DNA of 64,000 nt, taken from NCBI RefSeq assembly GCF_002101785.1, contig NZ_LQPJ01000094.1, positions 1-64,000 of the forward strand. The letters are read 5' to 3'. The stretch is from Mycobacterium palustre (GTDB taxonomy: Bacteria; Actinomycetota; Actinomycetes; Mycobacteriales; Mycobacteriaceae). Shown in pieces: positions 1 to 12,600 of the stretch (within the stretch, counting starts at the first letter, position 1; every line of letters begins with the position of its first letter). Made by a program: the position numbers and the translations under genes. Below the pieces are notes generated by a model. That model had not been told where the DNA came from. It saw only the letters and a list, made by a program, of their open reading frames with translations, and did no database searches.

Positions 1-454
1 GGTCTACACCGATGCCCGGGGCCACCGCGGGAGGCGGGGCGGCCGTCGGGGGCGGGGCCGCCGGGACCAGGCTCGGCGGCGCGCTGGGCGGTGTCACGGT
101 GGTGAACGTCTCGGGGGGCAGCTGGGCCGCGGACGTGCGCGGCGGCGCGCTGGGCGGCGGCATGGGGGCCGAGCTCTTGGGCGTCGGCGGCGCGGTGGTC
201 AGCGGCCGCGGCGCCGGCGCCACCGTCGCCTTGGTCGTCGCGCTGTCGCCGCTGTTGATGATCACCGCGGTCGCCACGGCGCCCACGGCGACCACGGCGC
301 CCACGATCGCCACCAGCGGCCGCCAGCGGCTGTCGGACGGCCAGGCGAGCTCGCCGTAGCCGTCGAACCCCGGGTCGGCTCCGTCTTCGTCATAGCCCTC
401 ATCGGGGTAGTCGTGGGCGTCGCCGCGAGCTAGGCCGAGGGGCTCGGTCACCAT
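1..454 (-). CDS. Threonine/proline-rich single-pass membrane protein, Rv3209-like (3' end outside window)
   Basis: Reading the minus strand from an ATG at 454 gives an open frame that runs off the left edge, so only about 151 residues are visible. The first 50 residues are acidic and Tyr/Asp/Gly-rich. A hydrophobic segment of about 20 residues (Leu, Val, Ala, Ile-rich, near residues 50-70) follows and would anchor the protein in the membrane. Everything after it is a low-complexity Pro/Ala/Thr/Ser linker that would lie outside the cell. Position beside the DUF3107 and TetR genes matches Rv3209 of M. tuberculosis, a threonine- and proline-rich protein of unknown function. A GTG one codon downstream is an alternative start. 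Confidence 0.75.
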   Translation of the reverse strand, partial: MVTEPLGLARGDAHDYPDEGYDEDGADPGFDGYGELAWPSDSRWRPLVAIVGAVVAVGAVATAVIINSGDSATTKATVAPAPRPLTTAPPTPKSSAPMPPPSAPPRTSAAQLPPETFTTVTPPSAPPSLVPAAPPPTAAPPPAVAPGIGVD

Positions 455-690
455 GTTTCTGATGGTGCCGATGTTACCGATGTGACTACGCGCGGGTCGG
501 CCGTCTCGGGCCACGTTGCCCAGCCGAAAGCCAATCGTTATGTTGCGGCCCCGGCCGCGTTTCGCTTACCGCGAAGCGCGCGACGGGCCCGGGACGCAGT
601 GGCGACCGGAAGCGTCCACTAGCCTGCTGCTGACACGTCCGACGAAGCACTGCCTTAAAAACGAATGGAAACGAACCGGAAGGGGCGACC

Positions 691-1747
<1,057 letters not shown>

Positions 1748-1841
1748 TCACCGCTGGCAGAAGCGGTGTCGCCGCCGTCGTTCGGGCGCGCCGAAGGCGG
1801 CCTTGAGGTTTCGGGGGTCCCGGCTGTGCAATCCTGGGGAA

Positions 1842-2876
1842 ATGACGTCCCAGCGACCCGTGCGGCGCACCGGTCAAGTGCCGATGCTGCGCGACGAGTG
1901 GCGAGAACCGCTTCGCGCGCTGCGCGATCCGATCGCCCGGGACGCCGGACGGCCCCGATCCGAGCGGGACCGGTTGCGCCAGTGGCGCAAGCAGACCTGG
2001 CTGGGCCGGTTCGTGTCCACCTACGGCTGGCGTGCCTATGCGTTGCCCGCGCTGATCGTGCTCACCGGGCTGGTGATCTACCAGACCGTGACGGGCACCG
2101 GCGCGCCCAAACCCATTGTGACACAACAGATTCAGGGCCCGCCGGACATCGGCGCGGTGGGCACCGCGATCATCGACGCGCCCCCGCGCGGCCTGGCCGC
2201 GTTCGACGCCAACCTGCCGGCCGGGACCCTGCCGGAAGGCGGGCCGTTCACCGAGGCGGGCGAAAAGACTTGGCACGTCGTGCCGGGTGCGACGCCGCAG
2301 GTCGGTCAGGGCACCGCCAAGGTGTTCCACTACACGGTCGAGGTGGAGAACGGCATCGATCCCGCTATGTTCGGCGGCGACAACGCCTTCGCCGAGATGG
2401 TCGACCAGACGCTGTCCAATCCCAAGGGCTGGACGCACAACCCGCAATTCGCGTTCGTGCGGATCGATCCGGCCGATGGAGGCAAGCCGGACTTTCGGAT
2501 CTCGCTGGTGTCCCCGGTCACGGTGCGCGACGGCTGCGGCTACGAGTTTCGGCTGGAAACCTCCTGCTACAACCCGGTTTACGGCGCCGACCGGCAGGCG
2601 CGGGTGTTTATCAACGAGGCGCGCTGGGTGCGTGGCGCCGTGCCGTTCGAGGGCGACGTCGGCTCGTATCGGCAGTACGTGATCAACCACGAGGTCGGCC
2701 ACGCCATCGGGTACGTGCGCCACGAACCCTGCGAGCAGCAGGGCGGCCTGGCGCCGGTGATGATGCAGCAGACGTTCTCCACGTCGAACGACGACGCCGC
2801 GAAGTTCGACCCCGACTTCGTCAAGGCCGACGGCAAGGTGTGCCGGTTCAACCCCTGGCCGTACCCGATCGCCTGA
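1842..2876 (+). CDS. DUF3152 membrane-anchored putative zinc metalloprotease (Rv3207c-like)
   Basis: The 344-residue protein starts at an ATG at 1842, the first start consistent with the family; the open frame extends upstream but that part is unlike coding sequence of the family. A cytoplasmic Arg-rich stretch (to about residue 60) is followed by one transmembrane helix (about residues 62-80) and an extracytoplasmic domain. The motif HEVGHAIGY near residue 284 is a zincin-type HExxH site, so a zinc protease activity is likely but unproven. Cysteines around it (near residues 228, 235 and 294) could form disulfides. It lies just upstream of moeZ in the same direction, as in M. tuberculosis. 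Confidence 0.88.
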   Translation: MTSQRPVRRTGQVPMLRDEWREPLRALRDPIARDAGRPRSERDRLRQWRKQTWLGRFVSTYGWRAYALPALIVLTGLVIYQTVTGTGAPKPIVTQQIQGPPDIGAVGTAIIDAPPRGLAAFDANLPAGTLPEGGPFTEAGEKTWHVVPGATPQVGQGTAKVFHYTVEVENGIDPAMFGGDNAFAEMVDQTLSNPKGWTHNPQFAFVRIDPADGGKPDFRISLVSPVTVRDGCGYEFRLETSCYNPVYGADRQARVFINEARWVRGAVPFEGDVGSYRQYVINHEVGHAIGYVRHEPCEQQGGLAPVMMQQTFSTSNDDAAKFDPDFVKADGKVCRFNPWPYPIA

Positions 2877-2989
2877 CGCCGTGACGCGCGGTACCGGGAA
2901 ACCGGGGAAGGAACCGCGATTGTTTGCCGTTGATTTCGCCAGCTGCTGTGATGGATACAGCTGACGAAAGCCAACCGAGGAGATGTTCG

Positions 2990-4177
<1,188 letters not shown>

Positions 4178-4213
4178 GCTATCACCGGGGATGCGCTCCA
4201 TTACGCTACCCGT

Positions 4214-5080
4214 GTGACAGTGGGTTTGGCCGTCGAACCACCGCCGGAGCATGTGCTGGCGGCGTTCGGTTTGACCGGTGTCAAGCCCGTGGCCCTGGGC
4301 GCCAGCTGGGAGGGCGGCTGGCGGTGCGGCGAGGTCGTCCTGTCGATCGTGGCCGACCACGCCCGCGCGGCCTGGTCGGCACGGGTGCGCGAGACGCTCT
4401 TCGTCGACGGGGTGCGGCTGGCCCGGCCCGTTCGCTCCACCGACGGCCGCTACGTGGTGTCGGGGTGGCGGGCGGACACCTTCGTCGCCGGCACGCCGGA
4501 ACCCAGGCATGACGAGGTCGTCTCGGCCGCGGTGCGCCTGCACGAGGCGACCGGCAAGCTGGAACGCCCCCGATTCCTGACCCAGGGCCCCACGGCGCCG
4601 TGGAGCGACGTCGACGTCTTCATCGCCGCCGACCGCGCCGCCTGGGAGGAACGGCCGTTGGCGTCGGTGCCGCCCGGCGCGCGCACGGCGCCCCCGTCGG
4701 CCGATGCCCAGCGATCGGTCGAGTTGATCAACCAGCTCGCCACCTTGCGCCGGCCGACCAAGAGCCCCAACCAGCTGGTGCACGGGGACCTTTACGGGAC
4801 AGTGCTTTTCATCGGTACCGCGGCGCCGGGCATCACCGACATCACGCCCTACTGGCGGCCCGCCTCGTGGGCCGCCGGCGTGGCCGTCGTCGATGCGCTG
4901 TCCTGGGGCGAGGCCGACGACGGGCTCATCGAGCGCTGGAACGCCCTGCCGGAGTGGCCGCAGATGTTGTTGCGGGCGTTGATGTTTCGGCTGGCGGTCC
5001 ACGCCTTGCACCCGCGGTCGACGGCCGAGGCGTTCCCCGGACTGGCCCGCACCGCCGCGCTGGTCCGGCTGGTCCTCTAG
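4214..5080 (+). CDS. TIGR02569 family protein, kinase-like fold (Rv3205c-like)
   Basis: The 288-residue protein starts at GTG 4214, 36 bases after moeZ, so the two may be cotranscribed. It has no membrane segment. A segment near residue 193 reads LVHGDLYGTVLF and resembles the HGDLxxxN catalytic loop of aminoglycoside-phosphotransferase-like kinases, but the Asn is absent and the following metal-binding motif is degenerate. This fits the actinobacterial family TIGR02569, which has no established function. Its last four bases overlap the end of the convergent alkyltransferase-like gene. Confidence 0.85.
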   Translation: MTVGLAVEPPPEHVLAAFGLTGVKPVALGASWEGGWRCGEVVLSIVADHARAAWSARVRETLFVDGVRLARPVRSTDGRYVVSGWRADTFVAGTPEPRHDEVVSAAVRLHEATGKLERPRFLTQGPTAPWSDVDVFIAADRAAWEERPLASVPPGARTAPPSADAQRSVELINQLATLRRPTKSPNQLVHGDLYGTVLFIGTAAPGITDITPYWRPASWAAGVAVVDALSWGEADDGLIERWNALPEWPQMLLRALMFRLAVHALHPRSTAEAFPGLARTAALVRLVL

Positions 5081-5385
5081 CTCCCCGGCGGGAACTCGTG
5101 GCGGACCTCGCCCAGGTCGACCCGGCCGTCGACGGCGAGCACGCCCTCGGCGCGCAGCAGCTCGAGCTGCCGGGTCCTCAGGTGCCGCGCGGGGCGCCCC
5201 GACGCGGTGATCACGCGGTGCCAGGGCAGGTCCGAGGAGTCGGTCCGCATGATCCATCCGACGATGCGCGGGCTGGAAAGCCCTGCGACGGCGGCGATGT
5301 CGCCGTAGGTGGCGACCCGACCCGACGGGATGGCCGCCACCAGCGACCGCACCCGCTCGACCTGTTCGTCGGTCACCGCCGCCAC
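5077..5385 (-). CDS. Alkyltransferase-like DNA repair protein (ATL, MGMT fold; Rv3204-like)
   Basis: A 102-residue protein corresponding to the C-terminal DNA-binding domain of O6-alkylguanine-DNA alkyltransferases. It contains GRVATYGDIA (winged-helix region) and PWHRVI where catalytic MGMT proteins have PCHRV. The acceptor Cys is therefore Trp, which defines ATL proteins: these bind and flag alkylated bases for other repair routes without transferring the alkyl group. The GTG start at 5385 sits two bases after the stop of lipV, so the pair is probably translationally coupled. The frame continues upstream as a spurious reading of lipV. Confidence 0.9.
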   Translation of the reverse strand: MAAVTDEQVERVRSLVAAIPSGRVATYGDIAAVAGLSSPRIVGWIMRTDSSDLPWHRVITASGRPARHLRTRQLELLRAEGVLAVDGRVDLGEVRHEFPPGS

Positions 5386-5387
5386 GC

Positions 5388-6155
5388 TCAGCCGGCCTGA
5401 AGCAGCTCGCGGATCAGCGCCGCGACCTCGGCGGGCTTGGCGTTGGGCACCATGTGATTGCAGTCGAAATCCAGCAGCCGGAAATCGGTTCCGAGGCGTT
5501 GCTGCAGCCCGGAGATCAGCCGGTCGCTGACGTACGGCGGCGCGGTCTGCTTGGCCCGCACCAACGTCGTCACCGTCCCGGCCGGCGGGAACACGATGTC
5601 GCGGGCCAACTCGCTCCAGTACGACATCATCGCGGGCAGGCTGACGCGCCAGCCGTACCGACCGTTGGGCAGCTCGATCAGGTGCTCGTCGATCTCGGTG
5701 TCCAGCAGCGCGGGATCCACGTCCGCCCAGGACCCGGTCGCCTTTTCCGCCCGGGCCTCCTCGGGGTCCGGGTAGTCGGGCGAAGCGAACATCCGCTGTG
5801 CGATGTCGCGCATCCACCCGCCGTCCAAGCCCACCGCCGGATCGAGCAGCAGCAGCGCCGCCACCCGGTCCGGGCGGGCCGCGGCCAGCCGCATCGCCAG
5901 CGCGCCGCCGAACGAGTGCCCCACCACCAGCACCGGCCCGTCGGCCTCGGCGTCGAGCAGCCCGCCCAGCGCCGAGACGTTGGCGTCGATCGTCCACGGC
6001 GCCGCCCACGACGACCTGCCGTGGCCCAGAAGATCCGGTGCGGCCAGGGCGATTTCGGGCAACTGACCGGACAGGCTGCGCCACCGCCCCCCGTAGCCGG
6101 TCAGCCCGTGAATCGCCAGCAGCCGCACCGGACCGGCCGGGCCGTAGCGGTGCAC
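5388..6155 (-). CDS. lipV: Alpha/beta hydrolase, LipV-like esterase
   Basis: A 255-residue alpha/beta hydrolase. The oxyanion region is IHGLTGYGG, the nucleophile elbow is GHSFGG with Ser81, and the catalytic His is in NHMVPN near residue 234. No signal peptide is visible, so it probably acts in the cytosol. Family members hydrolyse short or medium acyl esters; the substrate is not evident. Start is uncertain: GTG 6155 is used, but the frame is open upstream into the preceding small gene. Order lipV then ATL gene matches Rv3203-Rv3204. Confidence 0.87.
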   Translation of the reverse strand: MHRYGPAGPVRLLAIHGLTGYGGRWRSLSGQLPEIALAAPDLLGHGRSSWAAPWTIDANVSALGGLLDAEADGPVLVVGHSFGGALAMRLAAARPDRVAALLLLDPAVGLDGGWMRDIAQRMFASPDYPDPEEARAEKATGSWADVDPALLDTEIDEHLIELPNGRYGWRVSLPAMMSYWSELARDIVFPPAGTVTTLVRAKQTAPPYVSDRLISGLQQRLGTDFRLLDFDCNHMVPNAKPAEVAALIRELLQAG

Positions 6156-6180
6156 GTAAAGGTGTTGCCGGGCGTCCGGC

Positions 6181-6390
6181 CTACTGATCTTCGGCCCAAT
6201 CGTCGTCCACGGCGGGAACGATGAAAGCCTGCTCGATCACATCGGCTTCGTTGGCGTCGCGATCCGTGGCGTCGGTCAAGTACGTGGTGTCCAAGCCGGC
6301 CTCGTCCTCGTACGCGGCGGGCAGGCTCTGTTCCACCGCGTCCGCTTCCGGCACCCCGGCATCGGGACCATTGCCCTCGAGGTCGCTCAC
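6181..6390 (-). CDS. Small acidic hypothetical protein
   Basis: A 69-residue, strongly acidic protein (many Asp and Glu, few basic residues) beginning MSDLEGNGPDAG. No domain, membrane segment or cysteine is seen. A purine-rich AGGAGG lies about nine bases upstream of the ATG. It ends 26 bases before lipV in the same direction and is divergent from adnA, so it may share a promoter region with adnA and lead a small operon with lipV and the ATL gene. Function unknown. Confidence 0.7.
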   Translation of the reverse strand: MSDLEGNGPDAGVPEADAVEQSLPAAYEDEAGLDTTYLTDATDRDANEADVIEQAFIVPAVDDDWAEDQ

Positions 6391-6501
6391 GATCTACAAC
6401 CCCTCCTTACCTGGCGAAGTGCTTCGGCTTCCCCCCAGTATCCCGGTCCAGTATCCCCGCAATTCCGGCCGGATGTCAGACCCTCGTGATTGCATGCAGC
6501 C

Positions 6502-9500
6502 ATGTCACACAGCTGGGACGCCGAGGCGCGTACCGTATTGGCGCCTGGCCTGCGCGGACGGGTGCGCGTCCTGGGCGGGCCCGGCACCGGTAAGAGCAGC
6601 CTGCTGGTGGACGCCGCAATCGCCCGGATCGCCGCCGGCCTGCATCCCGAATCGGTTCTGTTCCTTACCGGTTCGGGCCGGCTCCCGATGACGGCGCGCA
6701 GCGCGTTGACGACGGCGTTGCTGCGTTCGGGGCCGACGGGTGCCGTCCGGCAGCCGGTGGTGCGCACGGTGCACAGCTACGCGTACGCCGTGCTGCGGCG
6801 GGCCGCCGAGCGGGCCGGCGATGCGCCCCCGCGCCTGGTCACCAGCGCCGAACAAGACGCCGTCATCCGCGAATTGCTGGCCGGTGACCTCGAGGACGGG
6901 CCGCGCGCGGCCAGCGCGTGGCCGGCCCAGCTGCGGCCCGCCCTGACCACCGCCGGCTTCGCCACCGAGTTGCGAAACCTGTTGGCGCGCTGCGCCGAAC
7001 GTGGCGTGGACCCGCAGGAACTGGAGCGGCTGGGCCGCCGGCACCGGCGGCCGGAATGGGTCGCCGCCGGTCAGTTCGCGCGACAGTACGAACAGGTGAT
7101 GTTGCTGCGGGCGGCGGTCGGGACGGCGGCGCCGCAGGCGACCACGCCGGCGCTCGGTGCGGCCGAACTCGTCGGCGCCGCGCTGGAGGCGTTCGCCGTC
7201 GACCCGGAGTTGCTGGCGGCCGAACGCGCCCGCGTCCGCCTGCTGCTCGTCGACGACGCCCAGCAACTCGACCCGCAGGCGGCGCGCCTGGTCCGGGTGC
7301 TGGCCGCGGGCGCGGAATTGACGCTGGTCGCCGGAGATCCCAACCAGGCGGTGTTCGGCTTTCGCGGCGGCGAGGCCGCCGGCTTGTTGGGCGACGATTT
7401 GCCGGCGGTGACGCTGACGGTGTCGCATCGGTGCGCGCCGGCGGTGGCCCGCGCGGTCAGCGGCATCGCCAGCCGCCTCCCCGGCGGCAGCGCCGGCAGG
7501 CGGATCGACGGCTCGGGGCGCGAGGACGGATCCGTGGCGGTGCGGCTGGCCGCCTCGGCCCACGCCGAGGCGGCGCTGGTCGCCGACGCGCTGCGGCGCG
7601 CGCATTTGATCGATGGGGTCCCCTGGTCGCAGATGGCGGTCATCGTGCGGTCGCTGCCGCGGGCCGGCGCCCGGCTGCCGCGGGCGCTGGCCGCCGCCGG
7701 CGTCCCGGTGGCCGCGCCGCCGCTGGGCGGGGCGTTGTCCGACGAGCCGGCGGCCCAGGCGCTGCTGACCGTGTTGGCCGCCACCGCCGACGGGCTCACC
7801 GGAGAACGGGCCCTGGCGTTGCTGACCGGGCCCATCGGCCGCGTCGATCCGGTGGCGCTCCGCCAGCTGCGCCGCGCCCTGCGGCGCCCCAAGGCCGACG
7901 ACGCGCCCGGCGACTTCGGTGAGCTTTTGGTCGAGGCGCTGCGCGCCGGCGCGCCGCCGCCTTCGCCCCTGCGCCGGGTGCGTGCGGTGCTGGACGCGGC
8001 CGCGCGCTGCCATGGCGACGGCCAAGACCCGCGCTACACGCTGTGGGCCGCCTGGCATCGGTCCGGCCTGCAGCGCCGCTGGCTGGCGGCCGCCGAGCGC
8101 GGCGGCCCCGCCGGCGCCCAGGCCACCCGGGACCTGGCGGCGGTGACCGCGCTGTTCGACGTCACCGATCACTACGTCTCCCGCACGCCGGGGGCGTCGC
8201 TGCGCGGGCTCGTCGAGCACGTCGCGGGCCTGCAGCTGCCCAGCGCCGACCACGGCCCGCTCGCCGACGGCGAGCAGGTCCAGGTGCTCAGCGCGCATGC
8301 CGCGCTGGGCCACGAATGGGACTTCGTGGTGATCGCCGGGCTGCAGGAGGGCTTGTGGCCCAACACCGTTCCACGCGGCGGCGTGCTGGGCACGCAACGG
8401 CTGCTCGACGTCGTGGACGGGGTCGGCGAGGACGCCTCGGTGCGGGCGCCGCTGCTCGCCGAGGAGCGCAGACTTTTGGTGTCGGCCATGGGCCGCGCCA
8501 GGCGCCGGCTGCTGGTGACCGCCGTGGACAGCGACGCCGATGGGCCGGGCCTGGAGGCCGCGCTGCCGTCGGTGTTCTTTCCCGAGATTGCGCGGTGGGC
8601 CGACGGCGGCGCCAATTCTGTTGCCGAGCAACCGGTTTCAGCGCCCCGCGTGCTGTCGTCGGCGGCGCTGGTGGGCCGGCTGCGCGGCGTCGTGTGCGCG
8701 CCGGACGGGGCCGTGGACGACGCCGTCCGCGGTTGTGCCGCAAGGCAATTGGCGCGCCTCGCCGCGGCCGGTGTGCCGGGCGCCGACCCGGCCGGCTGGC
8801 ACGGTCTGACGCCGGTCAGCAGCGCCGAACCGCTGCGGCGAGCCGGTGACGTCGTGACGCTGACGCCGTCGACCCTGCAGACGCTCACCGACTGCCCGCT
8901 GCGCTGGCTGGCCGAACGGCACGGCGGGACCAACCCGCGCGACCTGCGTTCCACCATCGGCTCGGTGCTGCACGCGCTGGTCGCCCAACCGGGCAAGACG
9001 GAAACGGAATTGCTGGCCGACCTGCAGCGGGCGTGGGCGCATCTGCCCTTCGATGCCGAGTGGCATTCGGCCAACGAGCTGGCCCGCCACCGCGCGATGA
9101 TCGAGGCGTTCGTCGAGTGGCGAGCGCACACCCGCGCCGAGTTGACCGAGATCGGCGTCGAGGTCGACGTCGACGGGGCGCTGGCCGCACCGCATCGGGA
9201 CGGCGGGGCGATCCGGGTGCGCGGGCGGGTGGACCGGCTGGAACGCGACAGCGCCGGGCGGCTGGTGATCGTCGACATCAAGACCGGCAAGACGCCGGTG
9301 AGCAAGGACGACGCCCAACAGCACGCGCAGCTGGCGATGTATCAGCTGGCCGTCGCCGAGGGCTTGCTGCCGGCGGGCACCGAGCCCGGCGGCGCGCGGC
9401 TGGTGTACGTGGGCAAGGCGGGCGCCTCCGGAGCCACGGTGCGCGAGCAGGATCCGCTCACGCCGGCCGCCCGCGACGAATGGCGCGCCCGGCTCCGCCA

Positions 9501-9612
9501 GGCGGCCGACGCGACGGCCGGGCCGCGGTTCGTCGCGCGGCGCAACGACGGCTGCGCGCACTGCCCGATGCGGCCCTGCTGTCCCGCCCACGCCGACGGG
9601 TCGGCACCGTGA
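6502..9612 (+). CDS. adnA: AdnA subunit of the AdnAB helicase-nuclease
   Basis: A protein of about 1036 residues. The N-terminus is a UvrD-like motor with Walker A GGPGTGKSS at residues 25-33. Motif II reads LLVDDAQQLD near residue 248 instead of DExQD, so this motor is atypical. The C-terminus is a RecB-type nuclease with IVDIKTGK near residue 924 and a following Gln/Tyr motif. Cysteines in TDCPLRW (near 797) and in CAHCPMRPCC (near 1018-1026) look like a 4Fe-4S staple around the nuclease. With AdnB it resects double-strand breaks in mycobacteria. ATG 6502 is chosen; a TTG four codons upstream is possible. Overlaps adnB at GTGA. Confidence 0.93.
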   Translation: MSHSWDAEARTVLAPGLRGRVRVLGGPGTGKSSLLVDAAIARIAAGLHPESVLFLTGSGRLPMTARSALTTALLRSGPTGAVRQPVVRTVHSYAYAVLRRAAERAGDAPPRLVTSAEQDAVIRELLAGDLEDGPRAASAWPAQLRPALTTAGFATELRNLLARCAERGVDPQELERLGRRHRRPEWVAAGQFARQYEQVMLLRAAVGTAAPQATTPALGAAELVGAALEAFAVDPELLAAERARVRLLLVDDAQQLDPQAARLVRVLAAGAELTLVAGDPNQAVFGFRGGEAAGLLGDDLPAVTLTVSHRCAPAVARAVSGIASRLPGGSAGRRIDGSGREDGSVAVRLAASAHAEAALVADALRRAHLIDGVPWSQMAVIVRSLPRAGARLPRALAAAGVPVAAPPLGGALSDEPAAQALLTVLAATADGLTGERALALLTGPIGRVDPVALRQLRRALRRPKADDAPGDFGELLVEALRAGAPPPSPLRRVRAVLDAAARCHGDGQDPRYTLWAAWHRSGLQRRWLAAAERGGPAGAQATRDLAAVTALFDVTDHYVSRTPGASLRGLVEHVAGLQLPSADHGPLADGEQVQVLSAHAALGHEWDFVVIAGLQEGLWPNTVPRGGVLGTQRLLDVVDGVGEDASVRAPLLAEERRLLVSAMGRARRRLLVTAVDSDADGPGLEAALPSVFFPEIARWADGGANSVAEQPVSAPRVLSSAALVGRLRGVVCAPDGAVDDAVRGCAARQLARLAAAGVPGADPAGWHGLTPVSSAEPLRRAGDVVTLTPSTLQTLTDCPLRWLAERHGGTNPRDLRSTIGSVLHALVAQPGKTETELLADLQRAWAHLPFDAEWHSANELARHRAMIEAFVEWRAHTRAELTEIGVEVDVDGALAAPHRDGGAIRVRGRVDRLERDSAGRLVIVDIKTGKTPVSKDDAQQHAQLAMYQLAVAEGLLPAGTEPGGARLVYVGKAGASGATVREQDPLTPAARDEWRARLRQAADATAGPRFVARRNDGCAHCPMRPCCPAHADGSAP

Positions 9613-12600
9613 ACCCGCGCTACAGCCCCGCCGAATTGGCCGGTGCGCTAGGGCTTTTCCCGCCCACCGACGAACAGGCCGCCGTCATCGCGGCGCCGCC
9701 GGGGCCGCTGGTGGTCATCGCGGGCGCCGGGGCGGGAAAGACCGAGACGATGGCCGCGCGGGTGGTGTGGCTGGTCGCCAACGGCTACGCCGAACCGGGT
9801 CAGGTGCTCGGCCTTACGTTCACCCGCAAGGCGGCCGGCCAGCTGCTGCGCCGGGTCCGGTCCCGGCTGGCGCGGTTGGCCGGGATCGGGTTAGGGGGGC
9901 GGCGCGACGAACCCGGCGCCCCCGACGTCAGCACCTACCACGCGTTCGCCGGCTCGCTGCTGCGCGACTACGGGTTGCTGCTGCCCGTCGAGCCCGACAC
10001 CCGGCTCCTCGGTGAGACCGAGCTGTGGCAGCTGGCCTTCGACGTGGTCAACGGCTACCGCGGCGAGCTGCACACCGACAAGACCCCGGCCGCCGTCACC
10101 TCGATGGTGCTGGCGTTGTGGGGCCAGCTGGCCGAGCATTTGGTCGACACCGGCCAGCTCCGCGACACCCACCTCGAGCTGGAGCGGCTGATCCACAGCC
10201 TGCCCGCCGGGCCCTACCAGCGCGAGCGCGGACCCAACCAGTGGCTGCTGCGGCTGCTGGCCACCCAGACCGAGCGCGCCGAACTGGTGCCGCTGCTCGA
10301 CGCCCTGAGCGAGCGCATGCGCGCCGCGAAGGTGATGGACTTCGGCGCCCAGATGGCGTCGGCCGCCCGGCTGGCGGCGTCCTTCCCCCAGGTCGGAGAC
10401 GACCTGCGGAGCCGCTACCGGGTGGTGCTGCTCGACGAGTACCAGGACACCGGCCACGCCCAGCGCATCGCGTTGTCCGCGCTGTTCGGCGGCGGCGCCG
10501 ACGACGGGCTGGCGCTGACCGCCGTCGGCGACCCGATCCAGTCGATCTACGGCTGGCGCGGCGCGTCGGCCACCAACCTGCCGCGCTTTACCACCGACTT
10601 TCCGCGCGCCGACGGCACCCCGGCACCCGTCCTCGAGCTGCGCACCAGCTGGCGGAATCCGCCGCGCACCCTGCAGGTGGCCAACGCCATCTCGGCGGAG
10701 GCGCGGCGCCGGTCCGTCGCGGTGCACGCGTTGCGCCCGCGCCCGGACGCCGAGCCCGGCACCGTCCGGTGCGCGTTGCTGGCCGACGTGCGGGCCGAAC
10801 GGGAGTGGATCGCCGACCAGCTCCTGCAGCACTACCGCCGAGCCCACGCCGACGGGGCCGCCCCGCCCACCGCGGCGGTGTTGGTGCGCCGCAACGCCGA
10901 CGCCGCCCCGATCGCCGACGCGCTTCGCGCGCGCGGCATCCCGGTCGAGGTGGTGGGTCTGGCGGGGCTGCTGTCGGTGCCCGAGGTGGCCGACGTCGTA
11001 GCCATGCTGCGGCTGGTCGCCGAACCCACGGCCGGCGCCGCCGCGCTGCGCGTGCTCACTGGTCCGCGATGGCGCCTCGGCGGTCGCGACGTCGCCGCGC
11101 TGTGGCGGCGGGCGGTCGCGCTCGGCGGCGGCGGACGCGGCGGCGAGGCGCCCTCGGCGGAGTCCATCGCGAGGGCCGCCGCCTTTGACGTCGACGCTGA
11201 CACCGCGTGCCTGGCCGACGCGATCAGCGATCCGGGGCCGCCCGGTTCCTACTCGCCCGCCGGGTATCGGCGGATCAGCGCGCTGGCCGCCGAGCTGCGC
11301 ACGCTGCGCGGCCACCTGGGGCATTCGCTGCCCGATTTGGTCGCCGAGGTGCGCCGGGCGCTGGGCGTCGACTGCGAGGCCCGCGCCGCGGCGGGGGTGT
11401 CGGCCGGCTGGACCGGCGCCGAGCACCTCGACACCTTCGCCGACGTGGTCGCCGGCTACGCCGAGCGAACGACCACCTCGGCGGGCGCGCCGGCCGCCGC
11501 CACGGTGGCCGGGCTGCTGGCCTACCTGGACGCCGCCGAGGCCGTCGAAAACGGTCTGCCGCCCGCCGCGACGGCGGTCGCGCGGGACCGGGTGCAGGTG
11601 CTCACCGTGCACTCGGCGAAGGGCCTCGAGTGGCAAGTGGTGGCGGTGGCGCACCTGTCGGGCGGAATCTTCCCGTCGACCGCGTCGCGCAGCACCTGGC
11701 TCACCGACCCCGCCGAGCTGCCGCCGCTGCTGCGCGGCGACCGCGCCCCGGCGGGGGCGCTGGGCATCCCGGTGCTGGACACCTCGGACGTCACCAACCG
11801 AAAGCAGCTGTCGGACAAGATCTTCGAGCATCGACGCCAGCTGGAGCAGCGGCGCGTCGACGAGGAACGCCGATTGCTGTACGTGGCCATCACCCGCGCC
11901 GAGGACACCCTGCTGGTGTCGGGCCACCAGTGGGGTGCCACCGGAATCAAGCCGCGCGGACCGTCGGATTTCCTGTGCGAACTCAAGGACATCATCGACC
12001 GCTCCGCCGCCGCGGGCGAGCCCTGCGGCGTGGTGGATCAGTGGGCCCCCGCGCCCGCCGACGGCGAGCGAAACCCACTGCGCGACACCGTAATTGAAGC
12101 GATATGGCCCGCCGACCCGCTGGGGGCGCGCCGTGGGGACGTGGAACGGGGTGCGGTGCTGGTGGCCGAAGCCATGGCGGCCGGCACCGCCGAGCCCGGC
12201 GCCGACCTCGAGGGCTGGGCCGCCGACGTCGATGCGTTGCTGGCCGAGCGGGCCCGAGCGGAGCGCCCCGCCGCCCCAGGGTTGCCCAGCCAGGTGTCGG
12301 TCAGCGGCCTGGTCGACCTGGCGCGCGACCCCGCGGGCGCGGCGCAGCGGTTGAGGCATCGATTGCCGACGCGCCCGGACCCGCATGCCATGCTCGGCAA
12401 CGCTTTTCACGCCTGGGTGCAGCGGTTCTACGGCGCCGACTCGTTGTTCGATCTCGGCGACCTGCCGGGCGCCGCGGACTCCGACGTGGGCGACACCCGA
12501 GACCTGGCGGCGTTGCAGGCGGCCTTTGCCGAATCGCCGTGGGCGGCCCGCACGCCCGTCGCGGTCGAAGTTCCCTTCGAGATGCCCATCGGTGACACCG

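Noticed and set aside
5077..6084. A 335-residue protein including the ATL domain
   Set aside because: The part upstream of 5385 is an alternative reading of lipV, rich in Arg and Gly, without homology.
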